Source of the DNA: Cheiracanthium punctorium
Taxonomy: Eukaryota > Arthropoda > Arachnida > Araneae > Cheiracanthiidae
Assembly: GCA_038373885.1 (NCBI GenBank)
Contig: JAWZYV010013132.1
Span: 124,001 to 188,000 of the forward strand
Direction of reading: 5' to 3'
DNA length: 64,000 bases
In this document: positions 32,507 through 43,170 of the stretch, one piece after another
Layout: each line of letters starts with the position of its first letter
Numbering within the stretch: position 1 is the stretch's first letter
Notes under the pieces: generated by a model
The model's input: only the letters and a program-made list of their open reading frames with translations
The model's database searches: none
What the model was told of the DNA's origin: nothing
Translations under genes and position numbers: made by a program

Positions 32507-33963
32507 ATTCATCAAATTGGTCTGAAGAAGCCGAATCAGAGAAACGGAAATCAAAGAAAATAAACATCCTTCAAATCAATTGTATGACTGATACGAAGAC
32601 TAATCTTATTGACTTAAAGCGGTTTAGCAGACTATCCAGTTTGCTTAGAACAACTGCATGGATCTTCAGATTCATTAACAACGCAAAGAAAAATTCCAAT
32701 AAGCAAAACGACGCGTTAAGTGCTGATGAGATAACAATGGCAGAAAAATACTGGATTAAGCAGGTTCAAGGAGAAGCCTTTCCCGAAGAGTTACAGGCTT
32801 TAAGTCAGAAGAAACCAATACCTAGCAACTCTCGAATTGCGAATTTTAATCCATTCTTGGATGAAGATAAGATAATTAGAATAGGTGGAAGGCTTCAGAA
32901 CGCTAATTTGACCTTTGCAGAAATTCATCCGATAATCTTGCCTGATTTGAATCATTTTTCAGACCTGCAGATCAAACATGCTCACGAACATATAGGTCAT
33001 GCTGGAATAGCTGAAACTCTCACTCAAAATAGAGAAAGAATGTGGATTCTGAGAGGAAGACAGAGAGTTAAAAGAATTTTGAGAAATTGCTTCATCTGTC
33101 AGCGTCTGAGAGTAAAGCCTTACTCGCAGAAGATCTCTCCTTTACCTCCAGACAGAGTCAGAGAAGCTTTGCCATTTGAAGTGTGTGGGGTTGATTTTCT
33201 TGGACCACTTTATACCAGAGATGAGAGAAAGGTGTATGTTGCACTGTTCACTTGTGCTGTCGTACGGGCAGTACACCTTGAACTAGTTAATGATTTATCT
33301 GCTGCAGAATTTCTATTAGCATTCAGAAGATTCATTTCAAGGCGTGGAATTTGCAAAGTAGTGTATTCAGATAATGCAAGAACTTTTAAAAGGACTGATA
33401 AAGACATTCAAAAAATGTTTCACTTAATAAAGAACCAAGAAGTTCAGCACTTCTTCAGGGAAAATAGAATACAGTGGAAATACATAGTTGAGAGAGCAGC
33501 ATGGTGGGGTGGTTTCTGGGAGAGGCTAGTCCAATCCACAAAGACTTGCCTCAAAAAGATCCTCTGCAGAGCTTGCTTACGTTATCAAGAACTCGAAACG
33601 ACTCTAACTGAAGTAGAGGCCATCATCAACTCTCGACCGTTGACCTTTGTTTATAATGAAACAGATGAGCCTAGTCCACTGTGTCCAGGACATTTTCTAA
33701 TTGGAAAAAGAATAACTGCATTGCCACCCGAAAAGATATTTGACGTTTCTTCTACCAAGTCAGACCTGGAAAAAAGATACCGATACAGATCAACCTTGTT
33801 AGATAAATTTTGGCAGAAATGGAGACTACAATATGTAATGGACTTGAGATCTGCTCATCGATGTCCTAGGAATAACTCGTCTTCACAGATCACCAAAGAC
33901 ACTTTTGTTATGATCTATGACTACAAAAAACCAAGAATGATGTGGGAATGTGGCTGGTGGTAG
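32488..33963 (+). pseudogene. Outer element integrase part, second frame
   Basis: Continuation of pol after the frame break. It has the HHCC integrase finger (HAHEHIGHAGIAET then CFICQRLR) near 32970-33105, and all three catalytic residues: Asp in GVDFLGPLY near 33190, Asp in YSDNARTFK near 33365, Glu in GGFWERLVQ near 33510. The DUF5641-like domain starts near 33880 and the frame is lost again near 33945, one base off. The remaining roughly 140 bases of this domain (GRDGYIRACTVRL) continue in a third frame to a stop at about 34122, partly inside the LTR. The ATG at 32452 seen in this frame is coincidental. Confidence 0.88.
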
Positions 33964-34100
33964 AAACTCATGCAGGACGAGACGGCTACATCCGAGCTTG
34001 CACTGTGAGACTGTCCACTGGAACATTGCTGAAGAGAGAGGTACAACATCTGTACCCTCTGGAACTCAACTCAGAAGTTGAAAGACAATCTTGTCTTTCG

Positions 34101-34111
34101 GGGCCGGAGGA
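34101..34111 (+). other. Polypurine tract of outer element
   Basis: GGGCCGGAGGA directly precedes the 3' LTR and would prime plus-strand DNA synthesis. Confidence 0.65.
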
Positions 34112-34512
34112 TGTGGAATAATCCCACGATAAAACACCAGACACTCCGGCAGTGTTTTGAAGTAATGTCGGCGCCGGCGAGATGGGGCCCTTTTAGGCAC
34201 TTTTTTGCCTGGCCTCAGTAGTTCACAAGGTTTCGTGAGACTGTAGACACGCAGTTAGATGTGCAGTGTAAATAGAACCATATTTTCATGTATATATATT
34301 AATTATGCTTATGTTTTGTAGTTAACCAAGAACGGATTGTGTTAATAATAAAGACCGATATTTTAATGATTAAGAAAGTGGTATAATTTGGAGATTTCCA
34401 CTTCGGGGCCTGTGCAGAACCCCCCCACCTTTGCTGGAATCAGGTAAGAGCTTATGCCTTTTTACCTAGATTTATTGAGGGATTTTGAAGAGTCTGTAGA
34501 TAAGATTCTACA
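34112..34512 (+). repeat. 3' LTR of outer BEL/Pao element
   Basis: 401 bp, about 99% identical to 22427-22827. The CATGT target duplication follows at 34513-34517. Confidence 0.95.
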
Positions 34513-34517
34513 CATGT

Positions 34518-35289
34518 GTTTCTTTTTGCTGCAGCATTTCTTTTTCCTGCATGCAGATAGCAGCTGCTCATCCACCTTTCTCTCCCGAAGAAGGAATCAT
34601 AATTTTTTTTTAACTTTCCACTTTCGAGGTAGACTCCGCCTTTTTTATCAGCCACTGTCTATACACCCTTTCGTTTTCTCTTAGCCCATTCACAAACTGG
34701 GGCAGGGGTGACTGAGTTCCCTATCCAAATCTGTGAATGGACAAGTGCTACGGATGAAGATCGAAACTTTTTCGATCGAAACGCGTGCATGACATGACAA
34801 TTAACTTTTATGTGTGTCATTTTACAAAGTTTTAATTATTTCACCTTCTCTCTGCTAATGGAATGCCAGTGGAAAGCAAGTTCTTACTTTATAAAACTAT
34901 TCCTCGACCAATTCTTCTGCGCGTCTAATGTTTTTGGGGTTGCATGTCGAAGTCGAATCTACAAAAATTGCAAACCATACAAAATAAAACTGTACGCTAC
35001 ATCTTCAGAACTCTCTGATATTCTGAAAACAATTTAATTCATTCCGATCTTGGAATGGAGTCAATAAGGAAAATTATAAGATAACCATTTTAAAAACGTT
35101 TTTGAGATTCCCAACGAATTACTTTTCAGTCGTCCCGACTATACAATGAAATAGCTCCGAAGGACTTAAGACCGTGACAAACATGTCCCGACTTTAAATC
35201 CTTCGGAGTTATTTTAGTTCCTTCGGAGAGAATTTAGTTCTTTTTTTAAGCGAGTTCGACAGTAGAATGTATCACAAAAGACCCCGTGA
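34518..35289. other. Flank right of the BEL/Pao nest
   Basis: No supported gene. CCTTCGGAG strings recur near 35157, 35201 and 35220 in both orientations and could form small hairpins. The 67- and 76-codon frames near 34452-34684 overlap on opposite strands and span the LTR edge, so they are not genes. Confidence 0.35.
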
Positions 35290-35744
35290 TGTTACTCATC
35301 TGCCTGATGAAATTCATTATCGTTAATTTTTTCTCATTCTGAACTAACGCTCTAAGAATTTCGTTTGCTGATGTACACGTCCCTGGCTGTTTTGCAGAAA
35401 GCTTGAGGGCTTCTTTTTTTACCGTTTTCTCTCCTCTTCTCTCTCTCTCTCTCTCCCGCCCCCATTTCTCCCCCCTTTATTTTGACATCACGTACCTGTT
35501 ATATAACGTGCTAGTATCTCTGAGGTGACAATTTTGACTTCCACTTACTATGTTCCGGAGATAAAAAACCTTCTCCTCACTACGATAGTATGGGAAAGCT
35601 TTCGGTTGCGATTAGAGGTCTGCGCCGCACAAAAATTTGAGGTGACGGCGCAACGACCCGAGAAACCCGTGGCGTGGGAAAATTTTTGAAAAGGAGCATA
35701 ATGAAAATTGGGTTTATGCGTACACACACACACACATATATATA

Positions 35745-36241
35745 CCGGGTGTTCCAAAAATGACCGGTATATTTGAAAAATCGATAAAAACTAAACGGGC
35801 AGCGATAGAAATAAACCGTTTGTTGCAATATGGTTGGAACAACAGTAAATTTTCAGGCAGACAAACTCAAAATTAGTTATAATTTTCAACAACAGATGGC
35901 GCTGCAGGCGATTTGAAAGATATAGAAGAAAGCGCTGTCTGTGAGTTCGCCATTCTGTAAGTCGTCTTTCTGCTGTAAGCGTGTGCTGTTCGTAAGATTG
36001 GAAGCTTGCTGTGAAATGGCGGAACTCACAGAATGGCGAACTCACAGACTACGTTTTCTTCTACATCTTTCAAATCGCCTGCAGCGCCATCTGTTGTTGA
36101 AAATTATAACTAATTTTGAGTTTGTCTGCCTGAAAATTTACTGTTGTTCCAACCATATTGCAACAAACCGTTTATTTCTATCGCTGCCCGTTTAGTTTTT
36201 CTCGATTTTTCAAATATACCGGTCATTTTTGGAACACCCGG
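35745..36241. mobile_element. Foldback MITE, near-perfect 213-bp arms
   Basis: The left arm 35745-35957 starts CCGGGTGTTCCAAAAATGAC and the right arm 36029-36241 is its near-exact reverse complement, with a 71-bp centre. TA dinucleotides abut both ends (35743-35744, 36242-36243), consistent with a mariner-like TA target duplication. It sits within (AC)n/(AT)n simple repeats. The mirrored 84-codon frames on both strands are by-products of the palindrome. As single-stranded DNA or RNA it would form a long hairpin. Confidence 0.85.
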
Positions 36242-36325
36242 TATATATGGGTGTGTATGTATGTATGTATAAATTGATGTTAAGATGAGATTTTTTAAGA
36301 CTAAGAAAACTACTCTTGAGTATGA

Positions 36326-36536
36326 AGTAGTGGTATTGTGTCGTAGGTGGGATTACGGCCAATTACCTACGCGTGGGCTCTAGGCTGAGGGGGGTGGGGT
36401 GCCCTCCGTAGAGGTCATTCTAAGGCATCCTAATCCGCATCTAAGTTAACTTTAGGTCGGCGGACATGACCTGGTTTTGAACCAGGCACCTACCGTCTCC
36501 CAATTCAGAGAGCTATGTGTTCGGCCACAGGTGGTG
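36326..36536 (-). mobile_element. tRNA-derived SINE, family A, - copy (211 bp)
   Basis: Read on the - strand it starts with a tRNA-like head (CTGTGGCCGAACACATAGCT, then B-box-like GGTTCAAAACC) and matches the + copy at 2680-2895. A perfect 13-bp target duplication CTCTTGAGTATGA at 36313-36325 and 36537-36549 fixes both ends. Duplication length and tRNA-like head are standard for SINEs. Confidence 0.88.
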
Positions 36537-36549
36537 CTCTTGAGTATGA

Positions 36550-37750
36550 GCATGCCTTTGTGGTACATTTTAAAATTATTTCTACTGCTAAAGTGAAGTA
36601 ATAAATTTAATCAAAATCGGATAGGTTTATGTTGTTCATATAGCACATTCATGATACACTTAGTTATCAGTGTACGATTGATTCATTATTTGCTTTGTAG
36701 CATTTTTTTCTCTCTCCTCAAACTTCTTATGAACCTTCCCAACCTATAATGTTTTTTTGAGGTATAATGCAATGTTTAAACAGTTTTTAAAGCAATCAAA
36801 TTACGCCATTGACTCAAAAAATTTAAATTGTATCTTTACAAGTAACTAACGTTGAGAGGTATCCAGAAAAAAAAATGAGTAGCTAAAGTTTGTTAAACTT
36901 TTCTTAAAAGTTTTGAAACTTTTGTACAATCGGCGCCCTTCGCTGGCCTAGACCCCGGTTGCAGCGGCGCAGACCTCTAGTAGCGATACATTGAGGCTTC
37001 TCTCCTCATGACGTCACAATCCGAGAAATTTTCGATGTCTGCTAGCACGATCCTATCGCAGTTGTTTTGATGTCGGAATGACTATCGGAAATAATGCTGT
37101 TTTTTCCCGACTGGATAGATGATGCCGAAAACTTGCATTCCCATAGAAGATAGATGTGTGTTCTGTTATGTGTATCATGGAGTGTTAAGTACTCCAGCAA
37201 TAGATCCCCTTTAAGGCCATTGCCCAGACCCAGCGACCGTCGCGGATACAATGTATTTGAACGGGGATATTCGACCGGATTTGCACGCGGAGACCCTCTA
37301 CCGAACAATAGATGGGGTGTGAAACCAAAAGTGTAAAAAGCGCAATATTATCCACGGTCCCCAATTACCTATTGTCCGGAGTATCTCCCTCTTTCTCAGA
37401 GGTGCGAAAAATTTATTGCTTACAAGTGATAATTGGCCAAGCGGCCTGTCAAAAAATACACCCCTCTCTTGATTGATGTGCACCAATCCCTCGGAAATTC
37501 AGAAGACAATGCCCTCGTTTGAGGTACTGTAGAAATAGAGGAGGAAGCAGTGTACCGCGAGATTGGTTCGTGTGTCTCCGTTACCCGATAGTGCCGGAAT
37601 CGCCAAGGCGGGTTTTAAAATTCTAGCTTCTTTTACAGGCGGTGATCCTGGTAGCAACAAATTGAGGGTCTCGACTATTTATCCGATGAAGTTGACTATC
37701 CATTAGCGAGAACTATCCGTCACTGGATAACAGCTCGCCGTTAACATGGT
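36550..37750. other. Unassigned DNA inside the GR-like 3 far-upstream region
   Basis: Absent from the equivalent region before GR-like 4. It contains a GC-richer patch near 36930-37740 with no recognisable protein. Overlapping short frames at 37042, 37154 and 37298 on both strands show no motif. It may be a decayed mobile element, but I could not find matching ends. Confidence 0.35.
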
Positions 37751-38145
37751 AGTAGGGACCCAGGTCCTACAAACTATGTTCTACGTTAGCTGAAATGTTT
37801 AACCTTAAAACTTTATAAGCTGGAACTTAATTTGTAATGTTCAACTTGTTGCTTTGACTATGATCTTAACATTGAACAAACAACATTTTCTGCGCGTGGG
37901 GAAAGAAGAATGTTTTACTGCTAAAAAGAGTGTACTCTTTCAACCACTAGACCTGGCCGACTAATTTTTATTCTTACGAGTTACTTAGTTCTATTTTATT
38001 TTAGTCAAAAAGCATCTAGCTGTAAACAGCTCAACACAGTTGTATTCGATACCAGTGAACCTCCAATAGTGAAAAACGAAGAGAGGATTTAAAATGACGA
38101 TAATTAAGGTAAATAAAATATTGTTAACTGAAAACATTAATTAAA

Positions 38146-40332
38146 AACAGCATATCACTAAGCTTTTCATAGTCACAACAGCATATCAGTAAGCTTTTAT
38201 ATATTTTAACTTATTATGGAGCAATTTTCGTAAGAATGAAAGTTACTATAAAGATTTTTCAAAAACAGCAAAATGAGAGAATGGACATTCCCTGGTAACA
38301 TTGTTGCCTGTTTTTAGCCCTTTATTAATTTACAGATATATTATAACACAGCGCTTAGACATGTTAATGATGTACATGAAAATTTTTTTCGTTCTTCAAA
38401 AGTGTTAAAAGTACTTCATTTTTACTATTATCCATTAGTTAATTCATTTAAATCTACACGTATATGAAGGAAGTACAGTTACTGCTTTTTGATACAATGT
38501 TGCGATATGTTTTAATGATATGATTTTTAATTTATCGAACGATATAAAATTTACATTTCATGTAATTATTTTTGTAAAATTTTATTAATTTCAAATGAAT
38601 TAGATTTATTTCATTCATTTCTATGGGTGACAGAGATCTTTATAATATTGAATGGTTGCTAACGAGCAGTAGTTACAATAAAATTATACTACAGATGTTC
38701 AAGTAGTTATAGCTTTAAAAAGTTTGGGCTCACGGGTTTATAAATTTTCTTATTACAAAGAAAGAAAAATGAACTCGAGATCGATTAAAGTGTGTACTAA
38801 CACCATATATAGATAAAAACACGAGAAAAAAATTGACTATCGCTAGCAACAAATAAATATTATATTGTTTGTTTCCCATAGAAACGACGAATTATACCTG
38901 ATTCAAATTGGATTATTATAAAACTGAGAAGTGCATGTAATCCACTTTTTACTTCATGCAGTAAATTTAAAAAAAGTAAAACTATATAATATATTTAACT
39001 AATTATTATGCTGTAGTGTAGCATCGTAAATAACTAAAAACCCCAAAATAATCCCCATAGCGAAAAAAAAAAATAAAAATAAATTAAAGTTTAGTAGCGA
39101 ATCCTTGCTTGAATAAAAATATATTTATGTATTTTAATTTATGTAAATCTTCTCTGAATTAATGTTTTTACTTATTTAGTACAAATTCGAGGGGCATCCA
39201 TAATCCATTTTTTATAAATCGGCACTGAAATAAACAAGTTCTTGTAACAAATTTATAATAAATATGATTTAGAGTTTTGAGGTTCGCAAAATTATGAAAA
39301 TAGTTAATGTAATGTTACTTTTGAATTTAAAATACCTATTTTATTTAAATAAAGTATGAATATACACGCAATTTTATGCCAGTACCAGTTTTTGTGTTCG
39401 AAGCTAGCGCTCAAAAACTTCGATAAGGCAGTCAATGCATTTATTATTATTATTATAATTATTTGAGACCATGCCCTCAAAACAAGGTATCTGAGTTTAC
39501 ATAATTAGAAAACATAAATTTGAGAGAAACATCATTACAAAGCAAAAAAAAATATTCTATGTAAGCAATATCATATAAATATTGATTAAATTTATAAAGT
39601 GTAGAAAAATATGAATGTACTTGTAGAATGAGCGCAGACATATGCTCTTAAATGCATAAAATGAGACGCATTACGTTTTCGAACAGTTTTAGCTTTAACT
39701 TACTGACTCCGCTATTTCCATGCGGAACTACAGGGATTTTCCTTTGAGACTATACCACAGATGAACGATCACGAAAACTGACACGTACTGAAACGTCAAG
39801 TAACTTGAAAAACAAATGTTTGATATGCAAGATGAGATGCTACTTGTAAAGTTTACAAGGCTGCGAATTTTGGTAAAATTTCTATATTTATGAAAATAAC
39901 ATGGACTGAGAATCCACAGATTAAACTTCGAAGAATTTCAGAAAGAAAGTATTGCAAAAATATAAGAAATTTGCATTTAAAATGTTCGTTTAAATACTTT
40001 TTTCAGATTAAAATATTGATAAACAAAACGTACAGGAAATGTTGCTCTGGTTTTCGACTTGGAGTGAATTTAGTCAAAATATTGTGTCAGCGTTGGTCTT
40101 AAAGGAAACGATATTTGATAACTGACATGCTTAACGCTTGTGAGAAAAATTGCATTAATTTAAAAAAATAGCATATTTAGTGTAGCTATGGATATTACGA
40201 ACCTAACATTTTCAAAACGGGTGACACTTTATGACTGATTACTGACAATTTATGCTAATTCAGAAGTTAGTTTGCAGGACTACGAGTACAAGGATTCTTC
40301 TAATATAAGACTTATATTATGAAAACACCGTT
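38146..40332 (+). repeat. GR-like 3 upstream duplicon
   Basis: Best unbroken version of the repeated upstream region. It serves as an empty-site reference for insertions upstream of GR-like 4: the continuous TTGGATTATTATAAAACTGA near 38909 lacks the pogo-type MITE, and TTTTATTTAAATAAAGTATG near 39339 lacks the piggyBac-like MITE. The 70-codon frame at 39890-40102 lies inside it and has no equivalent open frame in the other copies. Confidence 0.65.
40265..40277 (+). promoter_or_regulatory. Candidate 3' splice acceptor in GR-like 3 leader
   Basis: AGTTAGTTTGCAG ends at 40277, 155 bases before the ATG, at the position equivalent to those in genes 1 and 2. Supported only by conservation. Confidence 0.3.
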
Positions 40333-40432
40333 TTAAGTTGTTTGATTTACAATTTGAGTATGCCATTAGTTAAAAATAAATATTGAGGGACTTTATTTTT
40401 TCTAACAAATCGCAAGCAGATAATTTTTAAAC
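40333..40432 (+). promoter_or_regulatory. Conserved block just upstream of GR-like 3
   Basis: Holds AAGTTGTTTGATTTACAATT, AAAAATAAATATTGAGGGA and CGCAAGCAGATAATTTTTAA before the ATG. In-frame TAA at 40421-40423 fixes the start. Confidence 0.5.
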
Positions 40433-41599
40433 ATGGATGTTGTTCATGAACACACAGAAAACTTGTTTTTATCGAGAAATTTAAAAATCATTTCTCTTTT
40501 ACAGAAAAAGGAACGTGCAAAGCGAGCCGAATCTTCCGTCAAAGACATATTTTCGGTGATAAACAACTACATGTGGACACATGGAATCGGGTTTGGAAAA
40601 GGCATCGCATTTTCCCTTAGAGTTTTATCCATTGTTTTAGCAATAATTGTTGAAGTAAATTTTTTTTACAACATGTATAATCGGTTCTACAATTACATAA
40701 AATACAGTATAAATTTGCTTCAAGCGTCTGCTACAGCGACTATAATTCTTTGCTTTATGATTAGAATGTTCTTGTATGCAAAACGAAAACATCTCAATAG
40801 TGCATCTTGCCAATTGGCTAAAGTATATTCTAAAGTATGCTCAGATTCCATACCACTGAAGAAGTTCACTTGGAAACTGAAATTTTCTGTATTTATTAGA
40901 GATGCATTTTTTTACGTTCATGAAATGTATTGGTTTTATGTAGAGGGTTATTTTTCTGCTGAGAAATATACAAATAATGCTACGTATCACTTTGGACTAG
41001 TACCACCACCGTACTCCCTTCCTTTAGTGTTCATTTCTGATATACTTATTGTGATCGGCTTTGTCGAAACAATTGTCACTGCCTATTTCTGTTCTGTTTG
41101 CTTTGTGCTGAAGGAATCTCTGAATGCAATAAAGAAAAAGCTTCAGATGAAACTTGATCTCACTGAGGTTAACCATCTTTCTGAGGTGTACATGGAAATA
41201 CGCATCATTATTTTAAAGACTAACCATCTTCTTCATCCGTGTCTTCTGATCACAGTTGCGATGCTATTGATCGCAGTTTTTCAACAGGCGCATGTTTTAA
41301 TATTTATTCGACCACGTAACCCAATTTGGAGCCTTTATATGACGGTCTTAAGGATTTCAAATTTTGCTGTAATATGTTTCTTCAGTTCATCTGTTGCAAA
41401 AATGATTTCTGAAGTTAAAATTGCAGCTGAGACTTTGTCATTCAAGGAACCGAGAACGTCGCAGGCCATTGCGCCGTTACTTAGAGATATCGAAGGGTTC
41501 AAACTGCTCGATAGCTTTAACCTAAATAAAGGCCTGATTTTGTCAGCAGCTGGTACTATCATGACATATGGATTACTTATTTCTACTTTTCAGTACTGA
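40433..41599 (+). CDS. GR-like 3: gustatory-receptor-like 7-TM protein (388 aa)
   Basis: Most divergent of the full copies and about 15 residues shorter than GR-like 1 and 2. A 5-residue stretch is missing just before TM1 (KGIAFSLRVLSIV versus GTKFYRKYKTLAVLSI), and the C-terminal tail is reduced to TYGLLISTFQY. TYGLLISTF keeps the TYhhhhhQF spacing with Thr for Gln. TM4 starts VPPPYSLP rather than IPPPYSVP. TM6 loses the FSEFVC motif (ISNFAVICFFSSS). The lead into TM7 is LLDSFNLNKG. The frame is intact. Role by family: membrane chemoreceptor channel subunit; the changed extracellular parts could mean a different ligand, which is inference. Confidence 0.73.
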   Translation: MDVVHEHTENLFLSRNLKIISLLQKKERAKRAESSVKDIFSVINNYMWTHGIGFGKGIAFSLRVLSIVLAIIVEVNFFYNMYNRFYNYIKYSINLLQASATATIILCFMIRMFLYAKRKHLNSASCQLAKVYSKVCSDSIPLKKFTWKLKFSVFIRDAFFYVHEMYWFYVEGYFSAEKYTNNATYHFGLVPPPYSLPLVFISDILIVIGFVETIVTAYFCSVCFVLKESLNAIKKKLQMKLDLTEVNHLSEVYMEIRIIILKTNHLLHPCLLITVAMLLIAVFQQAHVLIFIRPRNPIWSLYMTVLRISNFAVICFFSSSVAKMISEVKIAAETLSFKEPRTSQAIAPLLRDIEGFKLLDSFNLNKGLILSAAGTIMTYGLLISTFQY

Positions 41600-41915
41600 C
41601 TCTGGTAGCAAGTAATTATAATGCTGTAGACACATTAAAAAAATTCCAGTATGAACACATACTGTATAGCAAGTGACGGAAGAGAGCTGTAATGAAGTAA
41701 TTGTTATCTGACTTTTATATTAACTCTGAAATTAAAGAAGAAAAAAAAAGTCATGCGGACACCACAGAACTCCCTTGCACTACTATAATGACATATGGAT
41801 TACTTATTTCTTTATTTTAGTACTGATTCTGGTAGCAAATGATTATATGGTGTACACTCATTAAAAAAAACTGATGTGGACAATACATGACTTCCTTGCA
41901 CTTCTATTAAATCAA
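41556..41915 (+). repeat. Tandem duplication of the GR-like 3 3' end (227-bp shift)
   Basis: The stretch CTATCATGACATATGGATTA at 41556 recurs as CTATAATGACATATGGATTA at 41783, including the TYGLLIS codons, the stop region, and the following GCGGACACCACAGAACTCCC (41755) versus GTGGACAATACATGACTTCC (41876). The second copy codes only for a scrap of TM7. The gene itself keeps its own stop, so the duplication affects only the 3' untranslated side. Confidence 0.75.
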
Positions 41916-42189
41916 AAATATTTTCGGTGCACTTCATCTAAACTTATTTCGCTTGAAAGAGACAAAATACTGGAGTAATACTATGGTTTAGCGATTTCAC
42001 CCCAAATATTTCGATATCGACAAGCTGGGTTCAATTTGAAAGATTTGCTTCTGACACTTAATTTGGCCATATTTCACTAAAAGTCGACAAGCTTGAGATA
42101 CTTTGCGAGATTTTGGGGATAGCCAAAGTAGAAATTGACCATAGACTTTCAATGAATTGAATGTATCCATATTACCTTAATGTGTTTAA

Positions 42190-43170
42190 AGTCATTTGGT
42201 TAACCCTGTAAACAAATTATCCAGTCGATTGCATTAAAAAAGAGTTGCACAATTGTATGTTGCAACACAATCCAAATACAAAGTCTCAACGTCTTATGGT
42301 AGACGTATTAGACGTATGGTTTTAGACGTATACGAAATACATAATTATTTTTAGCGCCAAATTTCGCAATATTTTGGCAAATTTCACCACGGTCGATGAC
42401 AAGTGGCCGGATTTTGGGCATGGACCAAACAATTACCGAGTAAAGACGTTAATATATTGAAGACAGTGGAGTAGCCAAGGGGGAGGTAGGGGGTCGCAAC
42501 CCCCCCCCCCCCCATGAGGAATTTTTTGCCATACCAAATGCATATTTTTACCCCCTTATCACACACACCTATACATATACATGAGTTGAAGTAGTCCTAC
42601 ACCCCCCCCCTTTTCGGAGGTTCTGTAAATAAACTCGCCGGTAGATTGGAACCAAAAATCGAGATGCACAACTAGATGTTACAACAATCATATGTAGAAT
42701 TTCATCATTCTAAATAGTTTTTGAGATTTGAGAGTTAAAGACACACACACGTACACCAAAAGTCTCCAAGCTTGGCAACTTTTGGCGTACCATTGTCGGA
42801 GACGGAACTGTGCCCTAAAATTATCATTGGTCTTAATGAGTTGGAAAGCTTTTGAGTGTTCCTGTAGCAGAACTATAAATGATAAAGACACCTTTTTTCG
42901 ATGGAGAAATTCATTTTCTAACCCTTAACAGCATATATAACTTCTGAATCGTTTGAAATAGCCTAATACCACTAAAATGTGCTTTCATAAATTTCTGCCC
43001 ATAGAGCGTAATGTATTTAAAAATTTTTGGGCGGCGCTGTAAATAAACTATCCATTCGATTGGGACCAAAAGTTGAGGTGCAAAACTGCATGTTACAACT
43101 ATCCTAAATATAAAGTTTCAACATTCAACGACCAATAGCTTTTGAGATATGCGAGTTACATACATATGTA
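42190..43170 (+). repeat. Three diverged copies of a repeat spaced about 415 bp
   Basis: Copies start near 42206, 42623 and 43037 with CTGTAAAxAAA, followed by a conserved run (CGATTG, then GCACAACT, then TGTTACAAC, then AAAGT-TCAAC) ending near a TTTTGAGAT-TGxGAGTTA block in copies 2 and 3. Spacing of 417 and 414 bases suggests an old tandem array. A C run of about 16 bases lies near 42499-42514. No gene. Confidence 0.55.

Larger units (their letters stand above)
22427..34512 (+). mobile_element. Outer BEL/Pao LTR retrotransposon, interrupted
   Basis: Two 401-bp LTRs (22427-22827, 34112-34512) flank the unit, with an exact 5-bp target duplication CATGT at 22422-22426 and 34513-34517. A primer-binding site follows the 5' LTR and a polypurine tract precedes the 3' LTR. 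Coding parts from gag to the C-terminal DUF5641-like domain are recognisable from 28761 to about 34110, but with one nonsense codon and several frame breaks. A second BEL/Pao element (22892-28744) is inserted in its leader. Without that insertion and its duplication the element would be about 6.2 kb, normal for the family. Confidence 0.95.
35290..38145 (+). repeat. Far-upstream duplicon of GR-like 3
   Basis: Pieces align in order with 47205-48300 upstream of GR-like 4: ATTCATTATCGTTAATTTTT near 35311 versus 47219; GCAGAAAGCTTGAGGGCTTC near 35394 versus 47303; AACTTTATAAGCTGGAACTT near 37807 versus 47521; and the block around GTCAAAAAGCATCTAGCTGT near 38006 versus 48183. The foldback MITE, the SINE and about 1.2 kb of unassigned DNA (36550-37750) are present here and absent from the other copy. 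A (CT)n run lies near 35440. Confidence 0.6.

Noticed and set aside
35791..36195. Two similar 84-codon proteins on opposite strands
   Set aside because: They are mirror images created by the foldback palindrome.
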